Origin: Atopsyche davidsoni
Taxonomy: Eukaryota > Arthropoda > Insecta > Trichoptera > Hydrobiosidae
DNA length: 64,000 nt
Assembly: GCA_022113835.1 (NCBI GenBank)
Contig: JAILWY010000008.1
Location: 77,001-141,000 of the forward strand
Direction of reading: 5' to 3'
The notes beneath the pieces are model-generated. The model did no database searches. It worked only from the letters and a program-made list of their open reading frames with translations, and had not been told where the DNA came from. This document shows positions 59,708 through 64,000 of the stretch, piece by piece. Position 1 is the first letter of the stretch. Each line of letters starts with the position of its first letter. The translations under genes were made by a program, and so were the position numbers.

Positions 59708-62146
59708 CTGCAACCAAAGGAAGGCATCTTCATTTAAAGCATTTTATAGTTACAGAGCCACGTATAGCTTGTAGTAAAATATATTTCAATTTTAACTTAA
59801 ATAGGCGGTTAGTAATTATAAATTGGAATTGAACTTATTAGGTATTACTTAATCATAATAATATTCTAAATAAAATACTTGAGTTATTTTTCCACATGTT
59901 GATTTGACCGGTTTCGCCAACCTTTCACGTTGGCATTATCAAACTGAGTCGAAAGGTTGGCAAAACCGGTCATCAATAAAATTATCATATGGGAAAATCA
60001 CTCAAGTTTTTTTAAATTTAAAATATTAAAATGGAATTCCACCAAGTACTCTCTGTTAAAAATATTGATTACCTAATTATAGTAAGATTAATAAAATCTA
60101 AATGATTTAGTTATTGGTGTACGAATAATAATTAATTCTAAATGTGCGGATGGTATCCATGTGTAAATGACAAGAAAATAAACCAGAAACTCGATAGCAA
60201 GATGTTTTGGGTACGAGGCAAAATATTTGAAATATCGAGAAAAATCCTAAAACGTAGTTTTGGAACACAGGTGAGATTTCGACTCAGACTGCTGTTCAAA
60301 TCTCAGTTCGCTCCGTAGCTTTAAATCCATAATATGTATAATCAATCAATGTACCTATAAAATATACAATTTAAATCTATAATATGTATAAGCAACCAAT
60401 GTACCTTTAACCCAAAAAACCTTTCCTCATTGAATGTTTACTTGAATAATTTTAGGTCGATATGTACATTGTATTCGAACCGTTGATTATCGCTTATTCA
60501 ATTATGTTTTAATTTATTTTGAACGCCAGACCCGCTTGGCAGGTTTACTTAACATCGTACTTTGAGCGTCACGGCGCGTCTGCAATATACTCGTAAGGTC
60601 ATTGACGACAGATAATAATCTGAGAGCGCAACGCCGGGAAAAGCCCAAGAAACTGCGTTAGTCATCATGGCGGTAATCCGAGTGCTTAAAACTTTATGAT
60701 AATTTGCACAGATGGAGTTTTTTTTACTAAGTATTGTCATTAGTGTTTATTGACCGTTACAAAATTAATTTTTGCTAAAATTTATAATCATTTTCAATAT
60801 GATGAAAAGAATTGTCATGAACATGTCATCCCTTACAATGAATATTTCTTTATTATATATATACACACAAATATCTATATATAATTACAGTTATACGTTT
60901 GTTCACCGTGAAACTGCTTCAAGATAATAAAAAATAAGGTAATCAACATTTTTCAATGAACAACGTGCATTAAATCATTTAATATACTTTTCCGTAGAAT
61001 TTGCTCTTAAAGTAAAATAATGAAGGAAAAATATTGATAATGTCTTCATAATTTGCGGTAAGTCCGTTTTATCCATATTTATATTGAAAACCAATAATTA
61101 AATGTGTATATTAAAAGAAATGACTCTTTTGCTCAAGTACTGTGGCCAAATATTTCCGGTATAACTTGATAAAGTGGTAATGGTTTTGATAAAACAGTAA
61201 TGGCTTACACTAGATAACATTTTCAGTGACGAAATGGAATTTCTATGTAATTTTTTAATCTACGCATATTTTTTGGCTGTTGTTAAATCCGCGTAGAGTT
61301 ATTTGAGATTTTAGTTGATGTTTTTTATTATTTCATAATTCATTTGTTCGGGTATTAAATTAGATTTTCTGAATTTCGAATTTAAACAAAACAAAATATA
61401 ATATAATAGATTCGTGGAAATGAAACTTGATTGATTTGCTTTGCGTATTTCTGATGAAACGAGCATGGAGAAGATTGAGAATAACGAGTTGGTCGTAAAG
61501 ATTGCCAAAGCTGATTGCCGTTGTGATTGAATATTTTGTTATATTAAAAAATCAATATGTACACACTATAAACGACGCGTAATTATGAAAAAAACAAGCT
61601 CAGCCTGCCTCGGCGCGGCGTCAACTAGGGATTAGATAAAACCCTTGATTTTAGTGAAAATTCTGATATATATATATATGAAAATTAAAAAAAATATATA
61701 TATTTATATATATATACATATATGTGCGTGTGTGATATCTTTTATATATATATTTATATGATAAAAAAAGTATCACCTCTCGCCCATAATTTGGACGCAG
61801 TACGCACTCACGACCGGAAGTCCGAGTAGCGTCACGGGCCTGGTCACACTCTGCGCACATGTGCTTAGCCCATTGTGTCGGCCGCGGTCATTTTTTCATT
61901 GCAATTCGCAAATATTTCACACAATAACTGAATAGCGACATATCTATTTAATAATAAGGATAATAAAAACTGCCAACAGCGGCACAAAAGCCTACAGAAA
62001 AAATGACGACATTGACGAAGGTCTTAATTTTTAGTTAAATCTGCAATAAAATGAATCCCAGCACTCTCCCGCGAGCTCTCACCTTCGCAGGCGACGCCGC
62101 ACTCGCCTCCCTTCTTCCCGGGCTTGCACCACTTTCTGCTGTTGAT
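59505..62146 (-). CDS. c-type lysozyme B, last two coding exons (5' part off window)
   Basis: Exons 62083..62146 and 59505..59707 are separated by a 2.4-kb phase-1 intron with GT/AG borders. Together they encode INSRKWCKPGKKGG onward, then AFLDDDITDDVVCAQKI, SWSIYQTRC and LDNCP. This covers six of eight c-lysozyme cysteines. The order, the 64-bp exon length and the phase equal those of lysozyme A, about 14 kb away on the same strand, so this is a tandem gene pair. Signal-peptide and catalytic exons were not found up to the window edge. The protein has about 21 residues beyond the last cysteine, longer than lysozyme A. Confidence 0.92.
59877..60007. repeat. foldback repeat in lysozyme B intron
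   Basis: The arms ACTTGAGTTATTTTTCC and GGGAAAATCACTCAAGT are complementary, and so are GACCGGTTTCGCCAACCTTTC and its partner GAAAGGTTGGCAAAACCGGTC. The loop is about 24 bp. It is the most complete member of the family also seen at 34337..34449 and 18886..18960. Confidence 0.85.
61671..61725. repeat. interrupted (TA)n microsatellite
   Basis: Short (TA)n runs separated by A-rich spacers, in the lysozyme B intron. Confidence 0.85.
62083..62146 (-). CDS. lysozyme B penultimate exon
   Basis: A 64-bp exon encoding INSRKWCKPGKKGGECGVACE plus one base. The acceptor is AAAATTTCAG and the donor GTGAGAGC. It contains three cysteines and the INS motif. The incoming phase is 0, so the previous exon should end in a codon such as Gln. 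Confidence 0.93.
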
Positions 62147-64000
62147 CTGAAATTTTAATCAAAATAAATGCGTGTTAATTTTTTAGATTTATGGGTACTT
62201 TCTGGAATGAAGAAGCGACAGACAATTTATTTATTTATTTTATTTAAAGAGTTAGTTTAGTTTTAAAAGATTTCAAATGTTAGAGGGGACATATATTTTA
62301 TTATGCTTAATTATTAAAAATAAACTTTTTTATTTAATTTAAGATTTTGTAAATATTTTTTGAAAGGTAAATCATTAACACAATCTTTTATGAAGACACG
62401 ACATTCAGCAAAGTTTTACCGCTGAAATACAAAAGGTTCCCAGGATGCCCTATCACCCCTTCTCGTGGGATTCGAATCCCTCTCTCCCGGTTGACAGACT
62501 GTTTGTTGACTCGTCGGTATAAAAATTGTATATACAGAAGTCGCCGGGAATAGAGGTCGGCACGCGGAGAGTTATTGTTTGTTTTCGCAAAGAAATCGGG
62601 TGATAATATTGACTTTGGATAAAGTTAGGCGACGGTGCCGGCGGGCTTGCGAGCTCGCGGGAAGCCACTGGCGACTACTTACAGGATTCTCTCCTAGTGC
62701 GTTTCAGGGACACGGTGGACGGAGAAAAAGACCTGAACTATTTCACGTGATACTGGTGGGATTCAAACCTACACCTAATCTTTCGCCTGGCTGTGGGCAC
62801 GTGGTGATTTCATACTTTTTGCTTACCAAATATCTATTTTAGCTATTGCTGATACGAGTGCTCATTTTCCCTGCCTAACACAATATTGTAACTAAAGAAA
62901 TTCATGTATGCTACCACCTAAGTCACACATTGCAAGCCTCGAAACCTGCGCGCAGGACGGGGATAGCCACACTCCTCATCACAATATTAGACCCAAGACC
63001 TATTGTAAATCTAAAAATGAAAATAAAGGAATCTTGTAATTTAATAGTAAATTTTTTTTAAGAGTGCACCCCACAGCTGCACGGAGATCAAATATCAATG
63101 ACTTGTGAAGCTATCTTGACCTTTATCATATGTTTAAATAGTTTACTTTAAATATATTGTTAATTAAAAAAAATGACCGAATGCCACAAACGATATATTT
63201 ATATATATATATGACCATACTTTGTGGTTTATAGGGTAGCTAGAATATTTATACATACATAAAAAGTATTTGATAATTTTATAATACTAATGTTGGAATC
63301 CAGAATAAGTGCTGTCGTTTGATGTCATACTGACTAGAATGTCTTTAATATTTTGAGTCAATAAATAAGTAAAAGCCTGAAATATGACCTTACTCGACTA
63401 TAAGATTATATACTATTTAAAATATACTGAAAGAATGAGTTAGCATTCAAACAAAAATCTATAGTAAGATTTTTAAATATTTGATACAATGTGCCTTTTT
63501 TTAAATCATGATTGTTTGATAGAGATAGCCAGCGAAATAACTGTGTCGTTTAAAACCACAACATACATTAAATATAAGTTTGTAAGAAAAATCGCTACCT
63601 CCTATTACGCCTATATTGTACTACTTAATATGTTTATTCATAAATTTAATATAAACGAAACATTAATGTATCTAAAGTATACCTCTAAAATTCACAATTT
63701 GTTGATACCTTTTTTTCATATATATCTACTGTTTTACTGTAAAATTAAGGAATAGTGATATGTAATTGATTTCATACCTTGACACGCAGTTTCTGGTTTT
63801 GCTTAAATTTGCTTCGAATATCACTAGAACTGTTTTCAGATTAGAAAAACTATTAGAATTATAGTAGAGAGTACTTCACTTTCTGCGTCGATGTATTTTT
63901 TATTTAAACTACTTTTAATGTCTTCTAAATTATATCGTTGTCATGTCAGAAGGTAAAATATCAAAGAACTACCATTGGTTCAATTATAATATAGCAACAC
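62147..64000. other. upstream intron of lysozyme B, to window edge
   Basis: AT-rich DNA. I looked for the expected 86-bp catalytic exon (ending YGLFQ before a GT donor) on the minus strand and did not find it. B-box-like sequences at about 62478 (GGGATTCGAATCCC, a perfect palindrome) and 62758 could be SINE remains. Nothing else is recognised. Confidence 0.55.

Noticed and set aside
62461..62500. B-box-like GGGATTCGAATCCC that could mark a tRNA gene (others near 7656, 45045 and 62758)
   Set aside because: No matching A box, acceptor stem or anticodon arm. At most an old tRNA-derived SINE.

Overview
The window is eukaryotic and almost certainly from an arthropod, most likely an insect. It is AT-rich, gene-poor and intron-rich, has many long (TA)n microsatellites, and carries split c-type lysozyme genes plus Helitron, mariner, pogo/Tigger-like, hAT-like, Jockey-like LINE and LTR elements. 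No prokaryotic operon, replication origin or CRISPR array is present. The species cannot be named from the sequence.

Host genes. Two c-type lysozyme genes lie head to tail on the minus strand. Lysozyme A (33387..45425) is complete: four exons with consensus splice sites and matching phases join into 146 codons plus stop, with a signal peptide and all eight family cysteines. It keeps the catalytic glutamate but lacks the catalytic aspartate just before the YG motif. Lysozyme B enters from the right edge. Its last two coding exons (62083..62146 and 59505..59707) are visible, with the same 64-bp penultimate exon, the same last-intron phase, and a C-terminal tail of about 21 residues beyond the last cysteine. 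The roughly 9.3-kb intron 2 of lysozyme A has accumulated mobile DNA.

Mobile elements from left to right: a 1,283-bp mariner with both inverted ends and TA duplications (12773..14055); two non-autonomous Helitrons with textbook ends (18044..18734, 21407..21837); a short Helitron remnant (22291..22429); a reverse-transcriptase fragment (24530..25053); a 2.6-kb hAT-like DDE transposon with short inverted ends and an intron (26095..28712); a mauritiana-type mariner fossil inside the lysozyme intron (about 34.7..35.9 kb); an internally deleted pogo/Tigger-like element (46649..47635); a decayed Helitron that still encodes part of the Rep nuclease (50710..51933); and the most striking object, a 3,035-bp LTR element (55215..58249).

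The LTR element has two 251-bp LTRs that I read as identical, 5-bp GTATA target duplications, a primer-binding-like site, and one intact 830-codon ORF on the minus strand. The ORF has no recognisable protease, reverse transcriptase or integrase. It encodes a coiled coil, a basic DGR/QDGR repeat tract, eight 31-residue repeats, three 36-residue repeats and a Pro-rich tail that reads into the 3' LTR, ending at a stop codon overlapping the AATAAA signal. It looks like a recently mobilised non-autonomous element with an unusual gag-like protein.

The rest is AT-rich non-coding DNA with isolated GC-rich minisatellites, long palindromes and foldback repeats. Outside the lysozymes and transposon proteins, I recognise no host coding exon.
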